A stretch of 32,721 bases of DNA from Chloroflexota bacterium (GTDB lineage: Bacteria; Chloroflexota; Anaerolineae; B4-G1). The DNA lies in contig JAAEPW010001361.1 in the NCBI GenBank assembly GCA_024232355.1, positions 1 to 32,721 of the forward strand, given 5' to 3'. Each line of letters starts with the position of its first letter. Position 1 is the stretch's first letter. The notes below the pieces were generated by a model that saw nothing but the letters and a program-made list of their open reading frames with translations, was not told where the DNA came from and ran no database searches. Positions 16,175 to 24,365 of the stretch are shown piece by piece. The translations under genes were made by a program, and so were the position numbers.

Positions 16175-17638
16175 TCAATCTCGACGGATCTCTTGTACCA
16201 ACTCGCGCTCGTGGTTGTAGATGTTGACGATCATCGGCATTTGCCCCGGCAGCGCGTGCGTGGCGCATCCAAGACAGGGGTCGTAGGCGCGGAAGGCCAT
16301 CTCGATCGTGTTGAGGATTCCGTCGCTCACCGGTTGGCCAGGCTGTACCAGGCCCTCGGCGGCTTTTTTAACCGACATGTTCATCGCGGCATAATTGTTC
16401 GTCGTGCCAACGATGAGGTTGACCTTTGTGAGCAGGCCGCGCTCGTCTGTGACATAGTGATGCGTCAACGTGCCGCGCGGTGCCTCGACGATGCCCACAC
16501 CCTCGGTCGGTGTCTCGGTCGGGATCGTATGTACGTCCGGGCTGGTGATCTCTGGGTCTTGCACCAATTCCAGCATCCGTTCGGCGGCGTAGAGCAACTC
16601 GATAAGGCGCGCCCAGTGCGTGGCCAGCGTGGCGTGGACGGGCTTGCCGCCCAGCGTGTCGTAGAAACGCTCGTACTCGGCCTGGGCCAGCGGCGTCGCC
16701 ATTCCGTCGGCGGCGTTGAGGCGGCTGAGCGGGCTGGCGCGATAGACGCCGCTGTCGGGGCCATCCACGAACCCCTTCCAACCGACTTCTTTGAGGTAGG
16801 GGAACTTGAGGTACGTCCACGGCTCGACGTGCTCGGCCACCACGTCCAGATACTGCTCAGGGCTGTACTTGACCAACTCTTTGCCGTCTGGCCCCACGAC
16901 GCGCACGTTGCCATCGTAAAAGTTGACGTGATTGTTCTCGTCCATCAGGCCCATATAATAGGTCTGGTGGTTGAACATGTCGCTCAGAATCAGATCGACG
17001 TAGGCCTGGTTCCCCAGCACCACGTCGTTAAAGAGTTGCAGCGAGAACTGGGCGATCTCGATCGAGTTCTTGGAGATCTCGAGGATGCGGTCCCGCTGCT
17101 CCTTGTCGATAGGCTTGCTCATTCCACCGACGATGCAGCTCACCGAGTGAATGTAGCGTCCGGCGATGATGGCGGCGACCTCGTGGTTCTCTTGCAAGAG
17201 CTGTACTACCTTGCCGCCAATCTCCAGACCGACCTTTTTGACGACGCCCAAGAGATTGCGTTCCTCCTTGGGCGCGTCAGGCCCGACGACAAAGTCTGGC
17301 CCGCCCAGCGCGTAAAAGTGGGTCGCGTGATCGGCGACAAAGAAAGACGAATAGACCAACTCGCGGAGCTTTTTGGCCGCCGGTGGCGGGTCTACGTGAT
17401 ACACGGCGTCGCCCGCCTTGGCCGCCGCCATGTGGTGTGCCAGGGGGCAAACACCGCAGATGCGCTGCGTGATGCGCGGCATCTCTTCTACGGGGCGGCC
17501 CTCGCAAAACTTTTCAAAACCTCGCAACTCGGGGATGATCAGGTAGGCGTTTTCCAACCCACCAGCCTCATTCAGAAACAGATCGATGCGGCCGTGCCCT
17601 TCGAGACGCGTGATCGGATCAATGCTAATTTTTTTCAT
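16175..17638 (-). CDS. mvhA: [NiFe]-hydrogenase large subunit, group 3 (MvhA-like)
   Basis: This encodes 487 aa. The active-site cysteines are present in both conserved places: [11 protein letters not shown] (C61, C64) near the N-terminus and DPCLGCATH (C455, C458) near the C-terminus; together they hold Ni and Fe(CN)2CO. A 26-residue extension follows H461 (ALPGQMPM...), the peptide that maturation proteases remove after nickel insertion, so the enzyme needs a HyaD/HycI-type protease, which is not in this window. The N-terminal [14 protein letters not shown] is also typical. It would oxidise or produce H2 in the cytoplasm with MvhG and pass electrons through MvhD to HdrA. Its gene follows mvhG by nine bases. 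Confidence 0.93.
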   Translation of the reverse strand: MKKISIDPITRLEGHGRIDLFLNEAGGLENAYLIIPELRGFEKFCEGRPVEEMPRITQRICGVCPLAHHMAAAKAGDAVYHVDPPPAAKKLRELVYSSFFVADHATHFYALGGPDFVVGPDAPKEERNLLGVVKKVGLEIGGKVVQLLQENHEVAAIIAGRYIHSVSCIVGGMSKPIDKEQRDRILEISKNSIEIAQFSLQLFNDVVLGNQAYVDLILSDMFNHQTYYMGLMDENNHVNFYDGNVRVVGPDGKELVKYSPEQYLDVVAEHVEPWTYLKFPYLKEVGWKGFVDGPDSGVYRASPLSRLNAADGMATPLAQAEYERFYDTLGGKPVHATLATHWARLIELLYAAERMLELVQDPEITSPDVHTIPTETPTEGVGIVEAPRGTLTHHYVTDERGLLTKVNLIVGTTNNYAAMNMSVKKAAEGLVQPGQPVSDGILNTIEMAFRAYDPCLGCATHALPGQMPMIVNIYNHERELVQEIRRD

Positions 17639-17647
17639 AACTATAAC

Positions 17648-18616
17648 CTACCTATACTTTAGCTCGCTCAAGACAGAGTTTGCCAGTCCAAAGCGATAAC
17701 TCAGTCCCGTCGGGTCGACGATGGTGCTCAGAATCTCTTGTAGCTTTTCCGGCTCGTCGGTATCGATCAGCGCACCGATGGCGCTCATCAACTTGGCTCC
17801 CTGATCGACCACACCTTCAGGTGGGCCGTAGCAGCCGCGGCACGGCATATTGCCACTGATGCACGGCAAGCCGCAACCGGCGCGAGTCGCCGGGCCGCAG
17901 CAAACGATGCCCTGCGCCAGGAAACACAAATCCGGATCGAGCGACACCTCGTGCGGGCGCTTCCATTCCTGAACACGAAAGCCGCTCTCGCCCTTTTCTC
18001 GCGGGCAGACGTCGCAATTAGTCTTGGGGTCCACACCGACGACGCTGCCCTTGGGCGGAAGTTCGCCACTCAACAGCACCTGCAACACGGTCCATATCTG
18101 ATCCGCCACCGGCGGACAGCCAGGCACAAAGTAATCCACGTCTACCGTCTGGGCCAGGGTCTTGACCTGCTCGTAAAAGTTTGGCAGCTTGATCTCGCCT
18201 TCGGGCACACGGGTCGTCGTCTGCGGGCGGACGCCGCGCGAGTCATCCAAAGACGGCACGGTATCATAGACGCGTTCCAGGATCGACTCGGCATCGTAAC
18301 AGTTTGCCAGGCCAGGGATACCGCCCGTGTGGGAGCACGATCCAAAAGAGATCATGATCTGAGATTTCTGACGCAACAGATTGGCGACGTGCTCATTCTC
18401 GTTGGAGCGGATCGCGCCGTTGAAAAAGCAAGCCGCAATCTCTTGGTCCGCCAGCGCCTCGACGTCGCTGTATTTAAAGTCCATAAGGCACGGCCAAAAG
18501 ACAATGTCTACCAGGTCACCGACTTTGATCAAATTTAAACCCAGTTCCACGACACTGATCTCACAACCTCCGCAACTGGCAGCCCAATAGAACGCAAGCT
18601 TTGGTTTTGCCGTCAT
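17648..18616 (-). CDS. mvhG: [NiFe]-hydrogenase small subunit (MvhG-like)
   Basis: This encodes 322 aa. It belongs to the NADH-ubiquinone oxidoreductase 20-kDa-related family: AFYWAASCGGCEISVVEL (C15, C18), ISFGSCSHTGGIPGLAN and DYFVPGCPPVADQIW supply the proximal [4Fe-4S] ligands. The C-terminal half adds a Cys-rich region (TNCDVCPREKGESG, CCGPATRAGCGLPCISGNMPCRGCYGPPEGVVDQG) for further clusters, as in group 3 hydrogenases. There is no twin-arginine signal, so it is cytoplasmic. It carries electrons from the NiFe site towards the MvhD/HdrA proteins. The ATG overlaps the stop of the upstream fusion gene by four bases with GAGGAGGT before it. Confidence 0.92.
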   Translation of the reverse strand: MTAKPKLAFYWAASCGGCEISVVELGLNLIKVGDLVDIVFWPCLMDFKYSDVEALADQEIAACFFNGAIRSNENEHVANLLRQKSQIMISFGSCSHTGGIPGLANCYDAESILERVYDTVPSLDDSRGVRPQTTTRVPEGEIKLPNFYEQVKTLAQTVDVDYFVPGCPPVADQIWTVLQVLLSGELPPKGSVVGVDPKTNCDVCPREKGESGFRVQEWKRPHEVSLDPDLCFLAQGIVCCGPATRAGCGLPCISGNMPCRGCYGPPEGVVDQGAKLMSAIGALIDTDEPEKLQEILSTIVDPTGLSYRFGLANSVLSELKYR

Positions 18617-19572
18617 TGCTGCACCTCCTCTTGGGCTGTCAGGTGTTCCAACATGCCGTCTACCTCGTTGCGGATAGCGCCGCGGTCCTGCGTGCCGATC
18701 TGTACAAAGCGGACGCGGCCATCGTTCACGTTGATCTGGTCAAACATTTGGTTCAGCAGCCCGATCTTGCAGGCGCTGACATAGGTACCCCGCTGATAGT
18801 GACACTCGCCCGGCTTGCAGCCGCAGATGAGCACGCCGTCGATGCCAGAGCGCAGCGCCAACAGCGCCATCTGTGGGTCATTTCGTCCGGAACAAGGAAT
18901 GTGGACAACGCGCACGTTCTCCGGGTAGCTCTCTAGCAAGGATACATCATCGGCAGCGCGCAAGCACCAGTCGCAAACAAAAACGAGCAAGCGCGGCGCG
19001 CCGTTCTGCTTGATATCGAGCTGAGCGACGATCTCATCATTGCTCAACCCCGGACGCGAGATCGCGCCCGGCGGGCAGGCCGCGACGCATATGCCGCAGC
19101 CCATACACTTGTTGGCGTCCACCTCAGAGACGCTGTCCATCTCACCATCGATCTCTTTCCCGACCAGGTGAAGGGCTTCGTAGGGGCAGGCCATCACGCA
19201 AACGGAACAGCCGGAACAGAGCGTCTCGTCCACCATGACGGTCTCTAGCGGTGACTCGTACCCCGCCTCGACGGCCAATTGCTTGACCGCGCCGATGACG
19301 CCCGAGATGTAAATCTCTTGCGGGCAGGCTGGGTAGCACAGGTCGCACGCCGAGCACTGCCATGTGGTTGGGCTCTTGAACGCCTCCTCCTCCAGCCCCA
19401 GCATCACCAGTCGCAGCAGGCGGCGCGGGTTGTACTCTGGCTCGACCTTTTGCTGGATCATGCACTTGCTGACGCACGTCCCGCAAGCATAGCACACCGC
19501 CAGGTGTTCGCCGCCAGGGATGGCCCGGACTCTATCGGCAAAAGTTTCTGTTAATTTACCGTGACTTTGCAT
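18613..19572 (-). CDS. HdrC-ferredoxin-MvhD fusion protein
   Basis: This encodes 319 aa combining three modules. Residues 1-90 resemble HdrC, with two clusters (CYACGTCVSKC from C27, and CSACDLCYPACP). Residues about 110-175 are a 2[4Fe-4S] ferredoxin (CSGCSVCVMACP, CMGCGICVAACPPGA). Residues about 190-305 are MvhD, with VFVCDWCLRAADD, VRVVHIPCSGRNDPQMALLALRSGIDGVLICGCKPGECHYQRG, which holds a [2Fe-2S] cluster and links hydrogenase to HdrA in methanogens. Such a fusion would give one protein bridging MvhAG and HdrA. HdrC normally partners HdrB, but no hdrB is present. The gene has an AGGAGA site and follows a 137-bp gap, which could contain its own promoter. Confidence 0.9.
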   Translation of the reverse strand: MQSHGKLTETFADRVRAIPGGEHLAVCYACGTCVSKCMIQQKVEPEYNPRRLLRLVMLGLEEEAFKSPTTWQCSACDLCYPACPQEIYISGVIGAVKQLAVEAGYESPLETVMVDETLCSGCSVCVMACPYEALHLVGKEIDGEMDSVSEVDANKCMGCGICVAACPPGAISRPGLSNDEIVAQLDIKQNGAPRLLVFVCDWCLRAADDVSLLESYPENVRVVHIPCSGRNDPQMALLALRSGIDGVLICGCKPGECHYQRGTYVSACKIGLLNQMFDQINVNDGRVRFVQIGTQDRGAIRNEVDGMLEHLTAQEEVQQ

Positions 19573-19709
19573 AACTATCTCCTGATTTTGATTGGGACAC
19601 GGACTATCTTTTTCGTCAAATCTGCATACTTGCCTAAAGATATATTACGATCTTTTTAGACAAATCAAAAATCGGTGTTTATCTGTGCCCTATCTCTTTA
19701 AATCTGATT

Positions 19710-20528
19710 TCAAAGCAATTCTGACTCTACCTGCAACGGCGCGTCGCTCAGTGTGAGAGAAACCGGGGGTTCGATTGCAATGTCCGCTCCCGGAATATAC
19801 CCCAACAGATCCCCTATATCCCGCCGGATCAGGTCGTAGAGGACGGTCAGCGGGATGTGGGAGGGGCAGGTCAACTCGCACTGGCGGCAGGCCACGCAAC
19901 GGCTCGACATGTGCATCGCCTTGATCAAGTGGAACATGGGGAAAGGCGGGGCCAGTACCCCCGGCTCTACCCACAGCGGGTCCTCCAGCGCGCAAGCCTC
20001 GCAAAAGCAGACCGGGCAAAAGTTGCGGCAGCCATAGCACTTTATGCATTTGAGGAATTGCTGTTGCCAGAATTCGCGCCGTTCATCCAACGACATCTCT
20101 TCGTACTCAACGACGAGTGGATTGGGCGGCGCGCCCTTCACTGGCGTTCCGAAGGCTTTTCCCTGCGGCCAGACGTCGACGTCAGGCGCGGGATCAGCGC
20201 AATAGCACGCCTCGGCCTCCTCGACAGTGCAGGCCATTCCCAGGAGGTATAGCCGGTCGGGGTCTATTTGATTTCGCTTGGACATCTCTACCATCGCGCG
20301 GGCATCACACCCCCGCGCCACGATGCCAAAGCGTGCCTCAGGGTATCGCTTTTGCAGCAGAGAGACCGTGGAAGCCAGCGGGTAGCGAGGGCCCAGCACC
20401 AATTGCTCAAGATCATCTCCCGCTCGGAAAAGGTGCGGCGCAACGCCTTCTGTTGTCCGTCGCAGCGCGACCACGCCGTCCAGTTCCTGTAATTTATCAG
20501 CTATGTGGGTTTTGAGTTCTTTTATCAT
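19710..20528 (-). CDS. FrhB/FdhB-like iron-sulfur oxidoreductase subunit
   Basis: This encodes 272 aa. The N-terminal part (FGIVARGCDARAMVEMSKRNQIDPDRLYLLGMAC) resembles the beta subunit family of F420-reducing hydrogenases and formate dehydrogenases. Two Cys-rich segments follow: CIKCYGCRNFCPVCFCEAC and CVACRQCELTCP, consistent with two or more [4Fe-4S] clusters. It probably passes electrons between formate dehydrogenase or another donor and the HdrA core; whether it binds flavin is not clear from sequence. The ATG overlaps the stop of mvhD by four bases, and the Shine-Dalgarno GGTGGAGG is part of the 24-bp repeat at the end of mvhD. Its exact partner is unsure. Confidence 0.75.
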   Translation of the reverse strand: MIKELKTHIADKLQELDGVVALRRTTEGVAPHLFRAGDDLEQLVLGPRYPLASTVSLLQKRYPEARFGIVARGCDARAMVEMSKRNQIDPDRLYLLGMACTVEEAEACYCADPAPDVDVWPQGKAFGTPVKGAPPNPLVVEYEEMSLDERREFWQQQFLKCIKCYGCRNFCPVCFCEACALEDPLWVEPGVLAPPFPMFHLIKAMHMSSRCVACRQCELTCPSHIPLTVLYDLIRRDIGDLLGYIPGADIAIEPPVSLTLSDAPLQVESELL

Positions 20529-20992
20529 GCGCCTGCCTCCACCGGATGTCGTTTATCCGCCTCCACCGGATGTAGTTCATCCGCCTCTTTTGCAATCGGT
20601 CCCAGCGCCCGTACCACCTCGACAAATTCATTCGTCACTTTGGCAAACTTGGGGGCCTCTGCCGACGATACCCAGTCCAGCCGGAACCGGTCAGGATGGA
20701 TACCCACATAGGTCAACAGATTGTGCAACAGCGGCATGCGTTTGATCGTCCGGTGATTACCGTCGATATAATGGCAATCGCCGATGTGGCAGCCCAGCAC
20801 CATCACGCCGTCGGCGCCGGATCGAAAGGCCCGCAGGACCATCTCTGGCGATACCCGCCCCGAGCACATCACGCGGATGGGCAGGACGTTGGGCGGGGAC
20901 GGCATGCGTGCGATGCCTGCGTTGTCTGCTCCAGCATAGGAGCACCAGTTACATAGAAAAGCTACAACTTTGGGTTCAAATAATTCGCTCAT
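20525..20992 (-). CDS. mvhD: Stand-alone MvhD, hydrogenase delta / iron-sulfur linker
   Basis: This encodes 155 aa. It matches the MvhD family: VVAFLCNWCSYAGADNAG, IRVMCSGRVSPEMVLRAFRSGADGVMVLGCHIGDCHYIDGNHRT, with five Cys positions for a [2Fe-2S] cluster. It is the second MvhD domain in this operon, the other being fused in the gene at 18613-19572. In methanogens MvhD bridges hydrogenase or formate dehydrogenase to HdrA. The C-terminus carries an in-frame eight-residue duplication (ADELHPVE, ADKRHPVE), unusual for the family. It follows hdrA by 16 bases. Confidence 0.93.
   Translation of the reverse strand: MSELFEPKVVAFLCNWCSYAGADNAGIARMPSPPNVLPIRVMCSGRVSPEMVLRAFRSGADGVMVLGCHIGDCHYIDGNHRTIKRMPLLHNLLTYVGIHPDRFRLDWVSSAEAPKFAKVTNEFVEVVRALGPIAKEADELHPVEADKRHPVEAGA
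20535..20582 (-). repeat. Two tandem 24-bp repeats at the end of mvhD
   Basis: Units 20535-20558 and 20559-20582 share GCCTCCACCGGATGT and ATCC, differing at two bases. They encode the repeated peptide AD(E/K)(L/R)HPVE. The copy nearest the stop supplies GGTGGAGG, the Shine-Dalgarno of the next gene. Confidence 0.85.
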
Positions 20993-21008
20993 TAGGCATC
21001 CTCGCTTT

Positions 21009-22988
21009 CTACACCGCCAGTTTCAGCAGCGCGTCGATCTGGGCCACGATCTGCTCGTCGGTAAAATGAAGAGCCGTAATGGCTCCAGACGGGCAAGTGG
21101 CAATGCACGTACCGCAGCCATGACACAGCGCTGGGTTGATCTCTGCCTTTCCTTCGACGCCGCGCGCGATGGCGGTGTACGGGCAGGACACAATACACTC
21201 GCCGCAGCCCACGCACCGCTCAGGGATCACCTCGGCAATGGTGGGCGAGATGGTGACTTCCCCTTGGTTGAACAGGCGGACTGCCTCCAACGCCGCCGCA
21301 CCGGCGTGAGCCACCGTGTCGGGCACGTCTCGTGGCCCCTGGGCGCATCCGGCCAAAAAAACTCCCGCCGTGGCCGTCTCTACCGGACGCAGCTTGGGAT
21401 GAGCCTCAGCAAACCAACCATCGGGCGTGCGACCGAGGCCAAAGGTGAATGCGATCCGGTCGGCGTCCGGCGGCGGCTCGATGGCCGTTGCCAGGACCAC
21501 CATATCCACGTCCAGTACCAGCACCCGGCCCAGTTGGATGTCCTCAACCTCGATATAGAGCTTGTTGGTGACCGGGTCTACCGTGACCTGAGATGGACGC
21601 CCTTGGATAAACTGGATGTCCTCGCTCCGATTCCGCCGGTAGAACTCTTCGTAATCCTTGCCAAAGGTCCGCATGTCCATGTAAATGCTATAGACCTCGG
21701 CCCCGGTCTTTTCCTTGATCTGGTGCGCCTGTTTGAGAGAGTACATGCAGCAAAAGCGGGAACAGTAAGCGTGCGCCCGTTCATCTCGACTGCCGACGCA
21801 ATGGATGATGGCCACCTTTTCCGGATTTTTTCCCTCGCTGGTTAAAATCTCGCCGTCGGTAGGGCCAACAGCGCTGGTGAGCCGCTCGAACTCGAGGCCG
21901 GTGAGAATGTTGGGCGATTTGCCAAAGCCATAATCGGGCAGTTGCGTGGGATCCCACATCTCAAAGCCCGTGGCGACGACGATGGCCCCGACCTGGAGAT
22001 CGACGAAGGTCTCTTCCATTTCGAAATCGATCGCCCCAGGCCCGCAAGCATCGACGCACTTTTGGGTGCATTTGCCCTTGGTCAATTGGAGACAACTGTT
22101 AGGGTCAATGACGGCTTTGAACGGTATCGCCTGGGCAAAGGGGATATAAGCGGCCGCGCGCTTGCCCATACCGGCTTCGAATTCGGACGGCACCATCAGC
22201 TTGCCCTTGCCTCTTCGGAGTATGCAAGCTTCTTGGCACTGACCGCAGCCGGTGCATTTTTCCACATCGACGTAGCGAGACTCGCGCCGCACCCGTACGT
22301 CGAAATTGCCCACGTATCCCTGTACCTCGACCACCTCGCTATAGTCTAGCAGTGTGATGTTGGGATGCCGACCGGCATCCATCATTTTGGGGCCGAGAAT
22401 TCATATACTACAGTCCAACGTGGGAAACGTTTTGTCCAACTGGGCCATATGGCCGCCGATGGTCGGCTTCTTTTCCACCAGGTAGACCTGGTAGCCAGAG
22501 TCGGCGATGGAGAGTGCGGCCTGAATGCCCGCGATGCCACCACCGACAACCAGTGCGGCCTGGGTGACCGGCTCCTGACGCGCCTCCAGTGGCACGTGAT
22601 AGGCCACACGCGCCACCGCCGAACGCACCAGCCGCTTGGCCTTTTCCGTCCCTGCTTCTTTGTCGCGGATTACCCAAGAGACGTGCTCGCGGATGTTGGC
22701 CATCTCGAAAAAGTAGGGGTTAAGCCCGGCCCCAGCGACCGCCCGCCGGAACGTAGGCTCGTGCATCCGGGGCGTGCAGGATGCAACGACGACCCGGTTA
22801 ATGCCCAGGTCACGAATATCCTCCTGGATCAGTACTTGGCCCGGCTCGGAACACGTGTACTTGTGCTGCCGGGCGATCACGACGCCGGGTAGTTTGGCGG
22901 CCATCTCTACCACGGCGGGCACATCGACCGTCGCTGCGATGTTGACGCCGCATTCACAGATATAGACGCCGATTCGAGGTTCTTCCAT
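21009..22988 (-). CDS. hdrA: Heterodisulfide reductase subunit A-like protein, selenoprotein (in-frame UGA read as Sec196)
   Basis: This encodes 659 aa if the single in-frame TGA at 22401-22403 is read as selenocysteine. The context TLDCSIUILGPKM aligns with the family motif in which this residue is Cys or, in some methanogens, Sec. The N-terminal region ([27 protein letters not shown]) binds a [4Fe-4S] cluster; [27 protein letters not shown] is the FAD-binding core where electron bifurcation occurs. Ferredoxin-like inserts follow ([24 protein letters not shown]) and a C-terminal 2[4Fe-4S] ferredoxin ([27 protein letters not shown]). It is first in its operon, with AAGGAG eight bases upstream and a promoter about 265 bases upstream. 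Confidence 0.92.
22355..22403 (-). promoter_or_regulatory. Candidate SECIS element of hdrA
   Basis: Downstream of the TGA (22403-22401) the minus strand forms GGATGCC (22380-22374) / GGCATCC (22369-22363) with loop GGTC, extended by TGAT/ATCA (22384-22381 with 22358-22355) across a 4-nt bulge. The loop begins 27 bases after the TGA, within the range I know for bacterial SECIS hairpins, and contains GGU as in fdhA. Confidence 0.65.
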
Positions 22989-23251
22989 AATGTGGACTCC
23001 TTATGTTATCCTTCAACAGACGTTCATCCTCTCAGACGTATCAATGCCTACCATAAATCGGAGATCGGTTCGTTGGCAAAAAGGGGGAAGCATGCACACA
23101 AAAGTCATCTATGTTTCATCCATGCCCTGTGCTCATAAGTTTGCATAGCCCAACGGAAAAGATGTGATAACAACAGATGTTTCCTTTACACATTGACAGG
23201 CATCAAGGCTGATCCGATTAACTGGTAGGAAAACAAGTGTGCAGTGGCCTT

Positions 23252-23279
23252 ATTTTACACCCCCGCCACGATCTGTCAA
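23252..23279 (-). promoter_or_regulatory. Promoter of the hdrA operon
   Basis: On the minus strand TTGACA (23279-23274) and TAAAAT (23257-23252) are separated by 16 bases, close to the sigma-70 consensus. Transcription would start near 23245. The -35 overlaps TGTCAAG, the same half-site that forms the palindrome at 23307-23321. Confidence 0.7.
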
Positions 23280-23306
23280 GGGTGGCAGCACGCTGCATCG
23301 GTTATA

Positions 23307-23344
23307 TGTCAAGTCTTGACACTCTCCATGCTATTCAGTACAAT
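23307..23344 (+). promoter_or_regulatory. Promoter with overlapping palindromic operator for the DUF1152 gene
   Basis: TTGACA (23316-23321) and TACAAT (23339-23344) are separated by 17 bases, an excellent sigma-70 match. The -35 is embedded in the perfect palindrome TGTCAAG-T-CTTGACA (23307-23321), so a repressor bound there would block polymerase. A further half-site TGTCAAG lies at 23274-23280, 33 bases away, in the hdrA promoter. Confidence 0.7.
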
Positions 23345-23394
23345 GAAATTAAAAGTTTGAGCAAAACTGAGAGGGCGGGCCGAAAGGAAATCTA

Positions 23395-24348
23395 ATGAAA
23401 TTGAACTTGCCTATCTTGGAGCAAATCGCCGATTGCCAAAATCTGCTCGTTGCCGGTATGGGAGGTGGATTTGACGTCCTGTGTGGTCTGCCGATCTACT
23501 GTGAATTGCGGAAACGTGGTCAGACCGTACATTTAGCGAACTTTAGTTTTGTGAACGTCGCAGCGCTCCGCCAGGGTATTCGCCTAACCGATACACTCGT
23601 AGGAGTGACAGACGAGTTTGAAGGATCAAGTCTGTATTTCCCTGAATTGTATTTAACTCGTTGGTTCAAAGAAAAACAGAATCAAACCACGACGGTATGG
23701 TGTTTTCACAAAACAGGGGCTGATCCATTGCTGAAAAACTATCGCAGGTTGATAGAGCATCTCTCGATCGATGGCATTCTGCTCGTCGACGGCGGCGTGG
23801 ATAGTTTGATGAGAGGCGACGAGGCAGAAATGGGCACGGTGCTTGAGGATGGGATATCATTGCACATAGTCAACCAACTGGACGAAATTCCCGTCCGGTT
23901 GATGGCCGCTACCGCTTTTGGCGCGGAACGCGACATCACGTATGCTCACGTTTTCGAGAATATCGCAACATTGACCAGGACCAATGGATTTCTGGGATCA
24001 TGTTCGTTGATACCTCAAATGGAGGTGTATCAGAGGTATGAGGATGCGGTGCTGTATGTCCAGGGCCAACCCTTTCAAGACCCAAGCGTTATCAATTCAT
24101 CCATCATATCGGCAGTGCGTGGGCATTATGGTGACTATCATCTGACAGAAAAGACGCACGGGAGCAAATTATGGATTTCGCCCCTGATGCCAATCTACTG
24201 GTTTTTCAATGTGCCCATCGTGGCGCAACACAATTATCTCTTGTCACAATTGTGGGGAACGCAGACGATTGATGACGCACTGGAAGTGTATGCGACAACG
24301 GCGAGTCTAATTCCCAGGAGATCGGCTTTACGTATTCCATTACCGTAA
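23395..24348 (+). CDS. DUF1152 domain-containing protein
   Basis: This encodes 317 aa with AAAGGA seven bases before the ATG. The N-terminal segment LLVAGMGGGFDVLCGLPIYCELRKRGQTVHLANFSF is the family hallmark, a Rossmann-like start with a Gly-rich turn, and GILLVDGGVDSLMRGDEAEMGTVLED is a second conserved block rich in acidic residues. The family has no established biochemical function; the layout resembles a nucleotide- or sugar-binding fold. It is the only plus-strand gene near the redox cluster and shares its divergent control region, so it may be co-regulated. A weak 5-bp hairpin (24349-24362) lies between it and the convergent permease gene. Confidence 0.85.
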   Translation: MKLNLPILEQIADCQNLLVAGMGGGFDVLCGLPIYCELRKRGQTVHLANFSFVNVAALRQGIRLTDTLVGVTDEFEGSSLYFPELYLTRWFKEKQNQTTTVWCFHKTGADPLLKNYRRLIEHLSIDGILLVDGGVDSLMRGDEAEMGTVLEDGISLHIVNQLDEIPVRLMAATAFGAERDITYAHVFENIATLTRTNGFLGSCSLIPQMEVYQRYEDAVLYVQGQPFQDPSVINSSIISAVRGHYGDYHLTEKTHGSKLWISPLMPIYWFFNVPIVAQHNYLLSQLWGTQTIDDALEVYATTASLIPRRSALRIPLP

Positions 24349-24365
24349 GGGCAGAGATGCCCCCA

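Larger units (their letters stand above)
22989..23394. other. Divergent control region between hdrA and the DUF1152 gene
   Basis: No gene is visible. It holds outward promoters for both flanking genes (23252-23279 minus, 23316-23344 plus) and an hdrA leader of roughly 255 bases. I could not recognise a known riboswitch in that leader. Confidence 0.6.

Noticed and set aside
16133..17662. 509-codon plus-strand open frame
   Set aside because: It is antisense to mvhA, whose protein has complete hydrogenase motifs; the plus-strand product has no family-like pattern.
20970..21845. 291-codon plus-strand open frame
   Set aside because: It is antisense to the ferredoxin part of hdrA and lacks recognisable motifs.
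22401..22403. hdrA read as a broken gene or two separate genes
   Set aside because: The TGA replaces a conserved Cys of the family, no frameshift is needed, and the downstream part has no ribosome site of its own.
22989..23245. Riboswitch (for example molybdenum cofactor) in the hdrA leader
   Set aside because: I could not find a matching conserved core; the long leader alone is not evidence.
24349..24362. Terminator between the DUF1152 gene and the permease gene
   Set aside because: Only a 5-bp stem with no T-tract; too weak to call.
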